Below are positions 24,054 through 40,083 of a stretch of DNA of 64,000 nt, piece by piece. How positions within the stretch are numbered: the first letter of the stretch is position 1; the number at the start of each line of letters is the position of its first letter. The DNA is from Poa pratensis. Its lineage: Eukaryota; Streptophyta; Magnoliopsida; Poales; Poaceae. A program made the translations under genes and the position numbers. Location: NCBI GenBank assembly GCA_947311845.1, contig CAMZMU010000034.1, forward strand, positions 87,356,529 through 87,420,528, in the 5' to 3' direction. The notes under the pieces are model-generated. The model did no database searches. It was not told the origin of the DNA and saw only the letters and a program-made list of their open reading frames with translations.

Positions 24054-27000
24054 TCATGAGTAGAAAGGTCGGAGTAGAGCTACGTTCCATGGTCGCCTGA
24101 CCTCTGACCCGGGGTTGTCCAGCCCATCTTCCCTTGGTTCCTGCGCATCTATAAGATAGTAGGAATCATTGAGCAGAGCTCGGCTCACAACGAACGGTCC
24201 CTCCCATGGAGGTGACAACTTGTGCCGGCCTTTCTTGCGCTGCACCACCTCAGCACCAAATCTCCCTCGTGAAACACACGAGGGTTGATACTCCGGCTAT
24301 GATAACGTCGGAGACCTTGCTGGTAAATTGCTGACCGAGATGAGGCCAATTCTCTCGCTTCCTCAAGCAGATCTACTGCATCCTCCCGAGCCTCTTTTGC
24401 CTCGGCTTCAGTGTACATTGCCACTCTGGGCGCATCATATTCGATGTCAGTGGGTAGCATAGCTTCTGCCCCATAGACCATAAAAAATGGCGTATAGCCA
24501 GTTGATCGATTTGGCGTGGTCCTTAGACCCCACAGTACTGCTGGTATCTCATCTATCCAACACCCCGGCGTTTTCAGCAGTGGTTCAATGAGCCGAGCCT
24601 TGATGCCGGCCAACACTAGAGCATTTGATCTTTCCACTGTCCATTAGACTCCGGGTGTGCCACCGAGGCTATGTCCAGCCGGATTCCCTTGTTCATGCAA
24701 AACCGAGCGAACTCTCCAACAGCAAAGTTAGTGCCGTTGTCCGAGATAATGCTATGGGGGTAGCCATATCGCAGAATAATCTCCTTCAAGAAAGTCACTG
24801 CTGAATGACCATCCAACTTCCGGATTGGTTTCACCTCGATCCACTTGGTGAACTTGTCCACCATCACCAATATGTGTGTCATGTTACCTCGGGCTGGTTT
24901 GAACTCTCCCACCATATCCAAACACCATACCGCAAACGGCCAAGTGATAGGAATTGTTTTGAGCGCCGAAGCTGGCATATGCGTTTGCTTGGCAAACCTT
25001 TGGCATCCTTCACATCTCCGGACTATGGCCTCTGCATCAGCAAGAGCAGTGGGCCAATAGAACCCATGCCTAAACACCTTGGCCACCAGAGCTCTTGTGC
25101 TGCAATGATGACCACATTCTCCTTGGTGGATCTCCAAAAGCATCTCCTTGCCTTCAGCTGGCTCAACACACCGTTGCAACACCTCGGTTACGCTTCTTTT
25201 ATAGAGCTCCTTGTTGATGATGGTGTACGCCTTGGCCCTCCTTTGAATCCTCCTAGCCTCGGTTGTGTCACTTGGCGTGCTTCCCTCCGTTATGAACTTC
25301 ATAATTTGCTCCGCCCACTCCGGCACCGGGTGCAAAGGAAAAAGTTCCTCATCCACCTCCATTGGCTCGGCCACCATAATCTCCTCCATTATTTCCTCCA
25401 CCATCCTGCGACCAGTCCCCGAGTCTGGATGAGCAGTCCCCGAGGTTTGGTGTGCAGTCCCCGAGCTCTGCCACGCAGTCCCCGGGTCCGACCAAACGCA
25501 TCCGACGTCTACCTCCATTGGAACAGGTCCGGGCTCTTGCTCCGCCGGGATGAAAATAGATTCGGATTCAGGAGAAGGTTTGATTGAAGGAGTTCTCAAG
25601 TGATTCAGGGCTACCCCTGGTGGTACTGCCTCTTTTGATGAACCGAGCTTTGACAACACGTCGGCAGCATCATTTTCTGCCCGAGGTATATGCCTGTACT
25701 CACACCCTTCAAAGAACCCGGATATCTTTTGCACATGGAACCGATATAACGCCATGTTGGCATCCAGAGCATCCCAAGTTCCAGAAGATTGTTGCACCAC
25801 CAGGTCGGAATCGCCGAAGCACTCTACACGCCGGATACCGATCTCCTTTGCCACCTTGAGGCCATGGATTAAGGCCTCATACTCCGCCACATTGTTTGAT
25901 GCTGAGAAATGAATCTGCAGCACGTACTTCAGCTGATCTTGCTTTGGCGAGGTGAGGACTATTCCAGCCCCCAGCCCGATCTTTGTTTTGGACCCATCAA
26001 AATGCATTTTCCAATAATTATAGTCCGGCCTGGGTGGCTCATACTGCATCTCGGCCCAATCACAAAAGAAGTCCGGCAACGCCTGGGATTTAATTGCGTC
26101 TCTTCTCTCATAATGTGGTGCATATGGAGACACCTCAATCGCCCATTTGGCAACTCGGCCAGTTGCATCTTTGCACCCGATGATCTCCGAGATTGGAGCT
26201 TCGCACACCACCGTCATGGGATGCTCCTGGAAATAATGCTTCAACTTCTTGACCGCCAGGTAAACACCATACGTCATCTTCTGGTAGTGAGGATAGTTCT
26301 GCTTCGAGGTAGAGATCACCTCGCTCAAGTAATACACCGGTCTCTGCACCGACCTGCCACCTTCTTCGCGCTCCACCACCACTGCCACACTTACAACTCG
26401 GTTTGTGGCCGCAATGTAAAGTAACATCGGCTCATTGTGCAATGGTGACGCTAACACCGGGGCAGTGGACAACATCTTTTTCAGCTCACCAAACGCCACG
26501 TCGGCCTGCGGGGTCCATGTAAACCCGGTACTTTTCTTCATGAGCTGGTACAAAGGCAATGCTTTTTCTCCTAGCCGAGCTACAAATCGGCTCAACGAGG
26601 CTAGGCACCCTGTGAACTTCTGCACATCTTTCAAACACTTCGGTAACTTCATGCTCTCAATAGCTCGGATTTTGGCCGGGTTAACCTCGATACCTCGGCT
26701 AGACACCAGGAATCCGAGCAACTTTCCAGCCGGGACACCAAAGGTGCACTTGTCCGGGTTAAGCTTCAACCGATACTTTCTCAAATTCACAAATGTCTCC
26801 TCGAGATCCTCGAGGAGAGTATGTTTCTCCTTAGTTTTGATGACAATATCGTCGACATACACTTGCACATTTTTGCCCATCTGAGAGTGCAGGCATTTCT
26901 GCATACACCTCTGATAAGTTGCCCCGGCATTTCTCAGACCAAAACACATGACACGATAGCAATACGCCCCATACGGGGTAATAAAAGCAGTCTTTATTTG

Positions 27001-27657
27001 ATCCTTTGGGTTCAGTGGTATCTGGTGAAAACCAGAGTACGCATCGATAAAAGATAACAGTTCACAACCAGCAGTGGAATCGATCACTTGATCAATCCGA
27101 GGTAATGGAAACGGATCTTTTGGGCACGCCTTGTTGAGGTTAGTGAAGTCAATGCACATGCGCCACACCTTGACCACGGCTGGCTCGTCTTTCTTCTTTT
27201 CCACCAAGACCGGATTGGATATCCAGTCCGGATGCAGTACCTCCATTATGAACCCGGCTGCAAGCAACTTAGCCAGCTCGTCCAGCACCACTTGTCTCCG
27301 GTCGTCTGAGAGACGACGGGTCGGTTGCCTCACCGGTTTCACCTCTGGCCTAACAAATAAAGAGTGCTCTGCCAACTCCCTCGGAACACCTGGCAGGTCC
27401 TTAGCCGACCATGCAAAGATATCCCGATTCTCACGGAGGAAGTGACAGAGCTCGCCTTCCTATTTCTCGCCTAGCCCGGTCCCAATGATGGCCACATGCT
27501 CTGGGTGCTCCGGGTCAATGGGGATCTTCTTGGTCTCCTTGGGTACCTCGAACGCCGCAGTTGAGTCCGGGCTCATCAGTCCGGACAGGCCGAGCTGTGT
27601 TGACTGCGCCATTGCCACCACTTGATGCAGCTTCTTCTTCTCGGCTGCGATCACCAA
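24054..27657 (-). CDS. Gypsy pol: reverse transcriptase, RNase H, integrase (broken)
   Basis: The main block 27375-24616 is a 919-codon open stretch. It holds RT with the YVDD active site at residues 173-176; a first RNase H-like segment containing YLSEVISTSKQNYPHYQKMT; a second, archaeal-type RNase H starting MHFDGSKTKIGLGAGIVL; a repetitive linker; and integrase with its HHCC finger and D,D,E residues (LDMVGEF, SDNGTNF, HPESNGQ). A one-base loss near 24638 shifts the frame directly after HPESNGQ, and the integrase C-terminal part continues at 24637-24054 with another shift near 24245. Upstream, an in-frame TAG at 27460-27462 separates 27657-27460 from the RT block. No chromodomain is seen. 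It copies element RNA and inserts the cDNA. Confidence 0.9.
25405..25500 (-). repeat. 24-bp tandem repeat in the pol linker
   Basis: The motif cagtccccgag recurs about every 24 bp between the RNase H and integrase regions. On the coding strand it encodes an eight-residue unit around SGTAH, with variants DPGTAWQS, SGTAHQT, SGTAHPD and SGTGRR. It looks like an in-frame minisatellite that lengthens a flexible linker. Confidence 0.7.
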
Positions 27658-27670
27658 AGACTCGGCTAGG

Positions 27671-28234
27671 TTAGATCCCGCCGAGGCACACTGAATGCTC
27701 GCTTGTAGTCACCCGAGATGGATATGATCCATTAGGCCCTGGCATTTTCATCTTCAGGTATGCAACATGGGTGGAAATCATGAACTTGGCCAAAGCCGGC
27801 CTTCCAAGCAGTGCATGGTATGCACTCTCCAAGTCCACCACCTCGAACTCGATACTCTCAACTCGGCAATTTTCCTTGGTTCCAAATGCTACATCCACCC
27901 ATATCTTGCCCATGGGTGCACAGGAAACGCCGGGCACAATCCCATGAAAAGTACAACTGCTTGGCATCAACTGATTAGGCGAGATGCCCAATTTCACCAT
28001 TGTGTCTCGGTACATGATGTTGATGGCACTGCCATTGTCCACCAGAACTCGGGTGAACCTCACATTGTTGGTAGGCCCACACAACGTTGGATCTACCACC
28101 AGGGCATACTTTCCAGGGCTCGGCATGATCCGAGGTGTGTCCTTTCTGCTCCAAGTGATCTCCTGCTCAGACCAGTTCATATAGGTCGGCACCACCGGCA
28201 TTACTGCATTCACCTCCATGGCACGCCTCTGCAC
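27671..28234 (-). CDS. Gypsy aspartic protease region (fragment)
   Basis: The frame contains LVDNGSAINIMY, in which DNG corresponds to the D(S/T)G active site of retroviral-type proteases, followed by MVKLGISPNQL and LGRPALAKFM, the usual downstream protease motifs. The frame is lost near 27740 and again near 27690, before the sequence that leads to RT. The role would be to cleave the Gag-Pol precursor. It joins gag upstream near 28215. Confidence 0.8.
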   Translation of the reverse strand: MQRRAMEVNAVMPVVPTYMNWSEQEITWSRKDTPRIMPSPGKYALVVDPTLCGPTNNVRFTRVLVDNGSAINIMYRDTMVKLGISPNQLMPSSCTFHGIVPGVSCAPMGKIWVDVAFGTKENCRVESIEFEVVDLESAYHALLGRPALAKFMISTHVAYLKMKMPGPNGSYPSRVTTSEHSVCLGGI

Positions 28235-29534
28235 GCTCTTCTTGTCAGTGGCTCGGTCACAAAGACCACATAGCTCGCATGAACCTCTCTATAGTCATTT
28301 CCGGGGTATTCATACTGCTGACTTGGTCCGGCACCATTGTTGTTGTTATTACCTCGGACATTCACAACATTCACGGGTCTTGCTGCTGCAGGCCTCGGAA
28401 GAGGTGCAGTGGTTATCGGGGTAACATTTGCTCCGGACAGATTAGGGTGGGACCTCGGCTGAAATCTCTGAGGTGGTGGTCCTGTTCTGATTCCTCCGGC
28501 CCTTGCCCCCTCTTCTCTGATTCTGCGGTTCCAGCTGCACTGCCGGGTTGAATGGTTGGCTGGCTTGCGCGGGTCAGTCGTATGGTAACAGCACGGACCA
28601 TCTATCATTGATTCATAGGTCATGGGTGGCTCCGGGTTCGGACTAAATGCCGGACCATTGATTTTTGGCCTCTGGACACCTCCAGCTCCGGGCTGATCCG
28701 GGTTCACCGCTGCAACTTGGTTGGAGGGTATGGATAGTCCGGCTCCCTCCTCTTCTGTCCGAACTCCTGACGGTCATTACACCTTGGTCCGAGCCGGTTG
28801 TTTATTGGCTCCCTCCTTCTGTTACGTGCTCCTGCCTCTGCTGCTGGCTGCATCGGATCACCCAGGGCATAAGAATCTGCAACCCGGATTGTTTCTGCTA
28901 GGGATCTCGGCATATCTCTCTGGAGCCTCTGCCACAGCATGCTGCCATGTCGACAACCATCTGCAAACCAGGAAATGGCCTGTGCCTCTACCACTCCTTC
29001 ACAGGAATTCCGAACATTGCTCCACCGAGTTAAGAATTCTCGGTCAGTTTCATGATCATCTTGCTTACATGCCGCCAGGAGCTGAGGTCGGTTTGGCCTC
29101 TTGTATGTACTAGCAAAGTTGCTGTTAAACGCCAGCTCCAAGTCTATCCAGGAGTTGATACTATACTCCGGCAAATTATTCAGCCAGATCCGAGCTGGAC
29201 CTTCCAACATGTGCGGGAGATACCGGACCGCCCATCGGCGATTGCCCCCCGCAATGTGCACCGAGGATACATAATCTGTCAGCCAATCTTGTGGCTTGGT
29301 GCTCCCATTGTATGGCTTGGTGTTCCGACCTAACTGGAACTGAGATACTGGTGGTGGTGGCTCCTTCATGATCCGAGGTCCAAAACACGCCGGACCAGGA
29401 GGGCCTTCCTCCTCCAGTTGCTCAGACAAGTAGATTCTATCCAGCTTGTTACGGACATCGCCTGGAGCTAACATCCGACCTCCTATCCGAGGTCCCAACG
29501 CCCCATCCACTCTGTGGTATCCAGCTCGTGCCAT
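28210..29534 (-). CDS. Gypsy gag, capsid-like domain and C/H-rich tail
   Basis: The frame at 29534-28704 contains the retrotransposon gag capsid signature: WAVRYLPHMLEGPARIWLNN, then LELAFNSNFASTYKRPNR and FLTRWSNVRNS. Frame 28707-28210 carries a C/H-rich stretch, CCYHTTDPRKPANHSTRQC, in the position of a zinc knuckle, with a Pro/Arg/Asn-rich tail after it. The overlap at 28704-28707 suggests one frame break. Gag packages element RNA into particles. Confidence 0.78.
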
Positions 29535-30415
29535 GGCCGAGTCTCCATCATCATATCGGTCATCGCCTTGACCGACGTTCTGAGGTTGCTGAACATACTC
29601 CGGCTCTCGCTGATATTGCCCCTGCTGCCGAGGTTGTTGCTGATACCTCGGGGGCGGAGGTGGTTTACCTCGGCCAGCCGATGCTGCTTGACCGCCGTTC
29701 TGATTTCCCTGACCGGAGTTACCCTTAGCCGGCTCGCATTGCCTGGGCCGGGGTTTCCCTTAGCTCGGCTAGCATTGCCCTGGCCCACCTTCTGCTTTGC
29801 TGCTAGGACTGGATCATACATCTGCAGCTGCTGGTTCTGACCCGAGGTGACACTCCGGGCTCGATCGGCTCCTCCGACGAGTGGAGACGAGGCTTGCCCC
29901 TTGGACACCTGACTGACTGGCCTAGCTGAATAAACCATCTCTGAATCACCAGCCCCGGCATATGCTCTGCGGAGAGCCTCATTCTGCTGGTTAGCCACAT
30001 ATACTAACTCATTGACTCGCTTCTGCTGCGCACGCCATGCATCTCCAGATAATCCGGATAGCTCGGCCCTGCCTGCCTCGGCAGCTCTGAGGTTCTTAGC
30101 AGGGGAACTATACACCGGCCTTCCAGTTGACACGCGACTCCCACTCCTAGCCGAGGTGGTAGGTCGAGCCTCCCTGTTTATCTCATCGTTGAGCCCCTTG
30201 CCTCTCTGCCGCACCTCGGCTCCCCTATGTGTATCAACCGCTACCGGGGTGAAGCCATTCGCTGCATTGTACTCGCGCAGATCTCTATTGAACTCATCTC
30301 TAGCTGTTATCATTGCTACAGCCTCCTTCTGCAACAGGACACGCTTTGCCTCTAGGTCGGCCACAGTCACTACTATGTCCACTCCTGGATTTACTGGGTC
30401 TGCCAGTGTATCCAC
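29483..30415 (-). CDS. Gypsy gag N-terminal/linker region
   Basis: 310 codons starting MDTLADPVNPGVDIVVTVAD, with a helical segment (EAKRVLLQKEAVAMITARDE), then a long Ser/Arg/Gly/Gln-rich tail. It lies in a frame shifted by one base from the preceding ORF (30909-30421). The same ORF and the same frame relation occur at 56408-56767 in the second element. Confidence 0.7.
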   Translation of the reverse strand: MDTLADPVNPGVDIVVTVADLEAKRVLLQKEAVAMITARDEFNRDLREYNAANGFTPVAVDTHRGAEVRQRGKGLNDEINREARPTTSARSGSRVSTGRPVYSSPAKNLRAAEAGRAELSGLSGDAWRAQQKRVNELVYVANQQNEALRRAYAGAGDSEMVYSARPVSQVSKGQASSPLVGGADRARSVTSGQNQQLQMYDPVLAAKQKVGQGNASRAKGNPGPGNASRLRVTPVREIRTAVKQHRLAEVNHLRPRGISNNLGSRGNISESRSMFSNLRTSVKAMTDMMMETRPWHELDTTEWMGRWDLG

Positions 30416-30420
30416 TATCT

Positions 30421-30909
30421 CTACCAGGGTCGCACCTCGGCCCGCAGCTCTGGGGTGCCAGGCAAGTCCTTCTCTAGCCTGGGCTTTGCAGATCTCACCT
30501 TAGCAACCTCGGCTGCCTTGGACTGGCTGGCATCTACTTTGCCAGCGGCGTCAACCGGACCTGTCATCATCACCTCTACGCAGCTCTCGGGGCGAGTGAT
30601 ACGCCGACCTAAAGCCGCGAGGAGAGGAGTTTCGTCGTCCACGAGCACCTGCTCCGGGTACCCGCGAACAACCTCGACAGCAACGTACGTGACGAAGCTG
30701 CCGAGCATCATGGTGAAGCCGTCCTCGGGGAAAGGCTTGCCGGCGAAACACCCCGCGTTGTCGCTGATGAAGGTGAACTCTCCGATCTTGGCGACAAGCC
30801 CGGAAAGAACACGCTCGCCTGAGCCCGTCCGGATGAAAACTCCCTCCAACGCCTCAATCTGCCCCACGGTGGGCGCCAACTGTCGTGGTGGGATCACGGC
30901 AGATGCCAT
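30421..30909 (-). CDS. First ORF of the Gypsy element, starting inside the LTR
   Basis: 162 codons starting MASAVIPPRQLAPTVGQIEA. The ATG at 30909 is 29 bp inside the 5' LTR, and codons 10-17 are the primer-binding site itself. The region FTFISDNAGCFAGKPFPEDG followed by FTMMLGSFVTYVAVEVVR is conserved in the second element (55881-56366), so the ORF is probably translated as the Gag N-terminus. I recognise no enzyme motif. Confidence 0.65.
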   Translation of the reverse strand: MASAVIPPRQLAPTVGQIEALEGVFIRTGSGERVLSGLVAKIGEFTFISDNAGCFAGKPFPEDGFTMMLGSFVTYVAVEVVRGYPEQVLVDDETPLLAALGRRITRPESCVEVMMTGPVDAAGKVDASQSKAAEVAKVRSAKPRLEKDLPGTPELRAEVRPW

Positions 30910-32037
30910 AGGTATGGCTAAGATGGGGCCGAATGGTCGTTGGGGGAATCCGGGGAGGGTTTATGCACTCAAGAAGTGCACACGCAAGAACACGCAAGAA
31001 CACGAACGAAGAACCAAGAAAGCAAGAACACAAAGCACACCACGATGTACCCTGCTTCGGGGCCCTCTTGTGGAGGTAACACCCCTACTGCAGCACTATC
31101 CTAGCCAGTGTATAGCTCAGAGTGACAAGTACAAGCTGCTCCTCGAGCTGTATGATGATACAATGGTGAGAACTTGAGGTAAAAGATGGAGCTATACGGG
31201 AGGGAGAAGGCACTCCGAGCTAGATCCGAGGTGTTTCCGGGGTTTCCGAGGTTCCTTCCTCTTTCTCTCTATCTCTTTCTCTTCCTCTGTTGATCGATCC
31301 GTCCGTCCCTAGCAGGAGGGGGGTGAAGCCCACTATATAGGCCAGCCGGGTTACCATTGTGCCCCTCGCAGAACACTGTTGCCATGCCTCTGCAACGGTC
31401 ACCACCGTACCACCGTACCTCGGTCGGGGACAAGACGTGGCTTGCCCATCTCCTGTAGCCTAACGGCAGAACTAGCATGTCCCCTCTGACCGAGACAGGA
31501 CGTGGCCTGGCAGAGCTACCTCGTAGCCTTTTCCCAGACCTCGCGTAGTCAGGATCAGAGACGTGCAGGCCCGCCGAACCCGGAGCACGCCTCTGCCATG
31601 CTCCTTGACAGACGCTCCCGTGTCAGGCGCTCTTGTACCCGGCTGGAAGTGACAGGAGCATTGACTCCTGCCCGACCTACAGCCCATCACCTCGGTTAGC
31701 TTGGCACGGACGTGCCGTACCTTGGGTCTTGCGCTTAATATCTTTTACTAGGTCGGATCTTACTTCCTTCCCACAGCTTCTCCTGCACCCACAACACAAA
31801 CCACCGCACTGAGGTAGTTAGGTCGGCAGAACATAGCTCGGACAGTGAACCTCGGCCCTGGCCAACAGTATACCTCGGACCCCTCTGGGCCAAAATAGGT
31901 CGGCCTGTATTCTCCAGGTCAAGATGAAGCTCGGACCTTCCCAGGCCCAAACAGGTCGGCCCTTTCCGTACCTCGGCACAACTTCGAACACCACCTTATG
32001 CCAAGCCTTGACCCTACCCGGGGATACTCCCCCGACA
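30881..32037 (-). repeat. 5' LTR (by element orientation) of the Tat-like Gypsy element
   Basis: 1157 bp; starts TGTCGTGGTGGG and ends CCCCCGACA on the plus strand, with the TSD attgt immediately outside at 32038-32042. It contains the start codon of the first ORF. Confidence 0.93.
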
Positions 32038-32042
32038 ATTGT

Positions 32043-32592
32043 GTAATTTTTATGTAACTTATTTTTATTCACACTGTTAATTCTAGCACATCACAACACA
32101 ACATATATATCTCTCTGTGTTGTACCGAGGAACGATGTTAATTTCTAGGGTGGTGTATCCCGATGGTCGGCCGGAGGTAGCCCCCTATGGCCACCTTCTG
32201 ATCCGACTGAAACGTGAGATCTGAACCGTCCGGCCATCACAACATACACCCACCCGCGCAAATTTTATAGGGTTGAAACATCGTCGTAGCATCCTCTCAG
32301 TTGGTAAAGAAAGCAACAACACCTGAAAAATCAACATGACTAAAAATTGTGTGCATTAAATAATTGTTTGGTCGCAACAAATCACTCAGAAGAACCATCA
32401 TATGTATGCACCATGGAAAAAAGTGGTTGTCATACTATGAAAAATGCATGCAACATGAAAACATCACTTGCATCATACACCAAAAGTCATAGTAGCATAT
32501 AGTCCGTGTGTTTGCAGCAAAATAAATAGAGTTCCAGCATAACAAAAAAAACTTATGAAACATTAAAAAAATCAATGACCTTTAACTCACAA
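32043..32592. other. Intergenic, AT-rich
   Basis: No ORF or defined repeat. It lies between the Gypsy target site and the hAT element. Confidence 0.4.
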
Positions 32593-32600
32593 CATCTGAA

Positions 32601-33203
32601 CAGTGGCGGCGCCAGGAATTGAGGGCTGGGTATTCATCCAAAAAAAATTTTTTGCTCTGAATTCAATATATGAACCAAACAGTAGAGAAAATTAAAACTC
32701 TCATCTACGAAATTAGATCTACTACTACTAATTGTCTAGTATGGGCATGGCATAGTGGAGCAAATTCAGGAAACAAAAGAGGGGCGCGCCGTACCTTGCT
32801 GTTGCTACGCCAGTCGGGGTGAAGACTGAAGAGGGGGGCGTCGGGGCGGGGACGGCAGTGGCCAAGAGGGGGCGGGGCCGCCGCGGGGGTGAAGAGCCCA
32901 AGAGTGGGCGAGGTCGCGCCGACACCGCTGCTGCTCCCTGGTCGACTCCTGCTCAGGCGCTCGGCTGCTAGCTACTAGGTCTGTCTGCCGCCGCCGCTAT
33001 GTGCGTGTGTTCCGTCTGCGTGGTCGGACAGAGGAGAGTGCGAGCGAAACGAAGCTGATAGGTGCGTTTGTGGGCTGCGCGTCTGTGGGCTGCGCTTTGC
33101 CTTGCGTCTATGGGCTGGGCCGCTTATATGTACTAATTTTTTGTTCGCTCGAAATCATGGGTATTCCTAGGAATACAGGTGCATACACCCAGCGCCGCCA
33201 CTG
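32601..33203. mobile_element. Non-autonomous hAT transposon
   Basis: A perfect 12-bp terminal inverted repeat, CAGTGGCGGCGC, occurs at both ends (left 32601, right as gcgccgccactg ending 33203). An 8-bp target duplication, catctgaa, lies at 32593-32600 and 33204-33211. An 8-bp TSD with CAG(N)GGC termini is diagnostic of the hAT superfamily. The 603-bp body encodes no hATC/BED transposase, so mobility would need a transposase in trans. Confidence 0.88.
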
Positions 33204-33689
33204 CATCTGAAGGCTTTCTTCTCCGATTATGGCTTACCGAAACCCCGCCATCACCAGATGCAGGAAGCTTGTACCCACTCCATCCCGCCCACTCCTTTAT
33301 CCTTGAGCCACTAGCACAAGAAAACTCCGGATTTGAGCTCCAACTTACGTCCTCCTTGATGCCATGGTTGTAAACATGGGAGGCACGGAGAAACTGACGA
33401 GAGGAGTAGGAGGGAGGGGAGACTTTGTGTCTGATCCTCCTACAACAAGAACATATGATTGCGCCAACAATCCGAGCATTGGACATAAATCTTTGTGTGT
33501 GTGATCCTCTTAATCATTTCCTTACAGTGGTGTAATCTACTTTTTCGCAAGTTTATATTTGTAGTATACATGCTTGGGGTGTTGTTAGCAAGAAGTAGAA
33601 AAGGTCTTGTTAAAAGAAGCCAAATTTGTTTAATTTTTTTCCAGTCACCTATTCTACTCCATCTAGTCGATAATGAAAAAAAAATCAGT

Positions 33690-34745
33690 AACACTTTTAC
33701 CATAGAGAATTTGTTGGAACATACTCGAAGGCCATGTCCACCGTTCTTGTTTACTTTCCAGAGTCCCCTGTGTACCATGAGGATATTTTGAGGAAATGCT
33801 TCAGAATGTCCAAGGATCTCTTTGTTTATCATCAATGCCATGTAAGATAATATTGATTACTTTAAGCCAAATGGAAATACACATCTCGGGAGCTTAGATT
33901 TAGTGCCTTGCTATGACAATGTGTTATCTTATATGGTGTCCCAGCTAACTATGATAATGAATATCTTTAGACTGGGGAATAGACCATCACTAGGAGTGTA
34001 AGGGAATTTTCCAAGGATGTGATTAAAGTGTTTAGAGAAGAGCACTTCAGAGCCCCCCATGTAGAGGACGTCGCAAGGCTTATGGCAATGGGAAAAGCAA
34101 GAGGTCTCCTTGGAATTCTTAGATGCATCAGTTCCATGCATTCAGATGGAAGAATCACCTACGACATGGGCAATTCACTAGGCATGTGCGATTCATAACC
34201 ATCATACTCGAAGTAGTTGCATCCCATAATTTATGGATTTGGCACTGTTAATTTGGGATGCCTAGCTCAAACAATGACACCAATGTCTTGCAAAGTTCTC
34301 CCTCGTTTGCAAGGCTAGACATTGGCGAAGTTTCATCATGCAACTTCAAAGTCAATGGTCATGTCTACGATATGGGCTAGTACCCCATAGACGACACATA
34401 TCCCTGTTTGATCCACCTTTGTCAAGACAATATCAAACCCTCAAGGTAATAAGAGAGTCCAATTCGCCATGGATCAAGAATCTGTGAGGAAGGACATTGA
34501 GCAAGCATTTGAGATGTTGCAAGTTAGGTTTGGAGTTGTTAGCGGACTTGCTCGATTTTGGTATCAAAGGATGCTCGAGCGAATGATGACAATATTTGTG
34601 AGCATACATAACCTTATAGGGGCCTCTTTCATTCATATGATTCGGCGAAACATAGTGAAAACACAAGATTGCAATGTCATACCCACTCCAATCCTACATG
34701 ATTTCTCATGGGAAAAAGAAATGCTTATGATAAAAGGGGTTTGAG
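33690..34745 (+). pseudogene. Decayed PIF/Harbinger-type transposase (Plant_tran/DDE_Tnp_4)
   Basis: Conceptual translation in shifting frames gives, in family order: PVYHEDILRKCFRMSKDLFV near 33768 (the usual start of the domain); REEHFRAPHVEDVARLMAMG then KARGLLGILRCISSMH near 34040-34140; TIILEVVASHNLWIWH and FGMPSSNNDTNVLQ near 34200-34290; FKVNGHVYDMG near 34350; and SVRKDIEQAFEMLQVRFGVV with IHNLIGASF at 34481-34630. These correspond to successive blocks of plant Harbinger transposases, including the region around the catalytic acids. Stops and frame breaks throughout, plus missing or altered catalytic residues, make it non-functional. Its terminal repeats could not be placed. Confidence 0.75.
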
Positions 34746-35543
34746 TTTATGTTGTTAATTCTTATGGGATTCAATCCTATAAATCAATCAATCACCACAG
34801 GAAAAGTTCCTAAGGATTTGAATCCTCCAAATTTTCTATGCAAATACTTTGAATCAAAGAAGTCGATGAACGTGGTCAAGATTTCCTACCCAAATTTTTT
34901 ACACAAGTAGAATACTTCATTATCTTTGTGCACAAAAAGATTCAGAAATATTTTACCATTCTTTAAATTTCTAAAAAAATCCGTATATCAAGTTCAATGG
35001 TATCAAGGTTCTACAATTCCACATCCTGCCCCTAAAGACTCTTTTTTGGACAGCCTTTTCAGGGCATCCCGTAGAGTTGTTGTTAGTGCAATTATTAGTT
35101 CATGGGTTCTATATGCAATGACTTGATGACAAAGCTTGGTTAGATGTTGATCAAAAGTTCAGAAATGTATTTAAGATTTGCAAAAAAATCAAACTCATTA
35201 ATCACAATTCACACAGAAAAAAACACATGCCAAATGTCAACAATGGATCAAGTATAATTGTTCTGGTAAGCCCTGCTAATTGTTCTGCCTGGTCACTGCA
35301 GGGGACAAATGTTGCATTCAGAATCATCTTAGTGTGACACAACTCCATTTCGACCAACTGCTGGCACAACATGGTTCAGGGTTACACCTACAGCTTTAAA
35401 GTAGTACAACTACAACTCACATTTTTCATCCATGCAACAAATTTCCTCCAGAAACAGGTTGCAGTGTCAGTACTACATATACACACACATCAGATGATAG
35501 AACAGACGAAGACTTCACGGTACTCCCATCAGTTGGGTCCATC
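34746..35543. other. MCM5 3' region / intergenic
   Basis: AT-rich DNA downstream of MCM5. Apart from the probable MCM5 3' UTR next to 35544 I see nothing supportable. Confidence 0.4.

Positions 35544-40083
<4,540 letters not shown>

Larger units (their letters stand above)
17349..32037 (-). mobile_element. Complete Ty3/Gypsy retrotransposon, Tat-like, with antisense gene
   Basis: LTRs at 17349-18500 (1152 bp) and 30881-32037 (1157 bp) start TGTCG and end CGACA on the plus strand and are flanked by the 5-bp duplication attgt (17344-17348, 32038-32042). The coding strand is minus: gag at 30.9-28.2 kb, protease, RT, RNase H and integrase at 28.2-24.05 kb. The primer-binding site ttggcgcccaccgtggggc lies directly inside the LTR at 30880. 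Two RNase H-like stretches follow RT, and an extra plus-strand gene lies between pol and the 3' LTR. Both are known for the Tat lineage. The LTRs differ by about two transitions and seven single-base indels, so the insertion looks recent. Pol has frame breaks and one in-frame stop, so this copy is not autonomous as sequenced. Confidence 0.93.
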
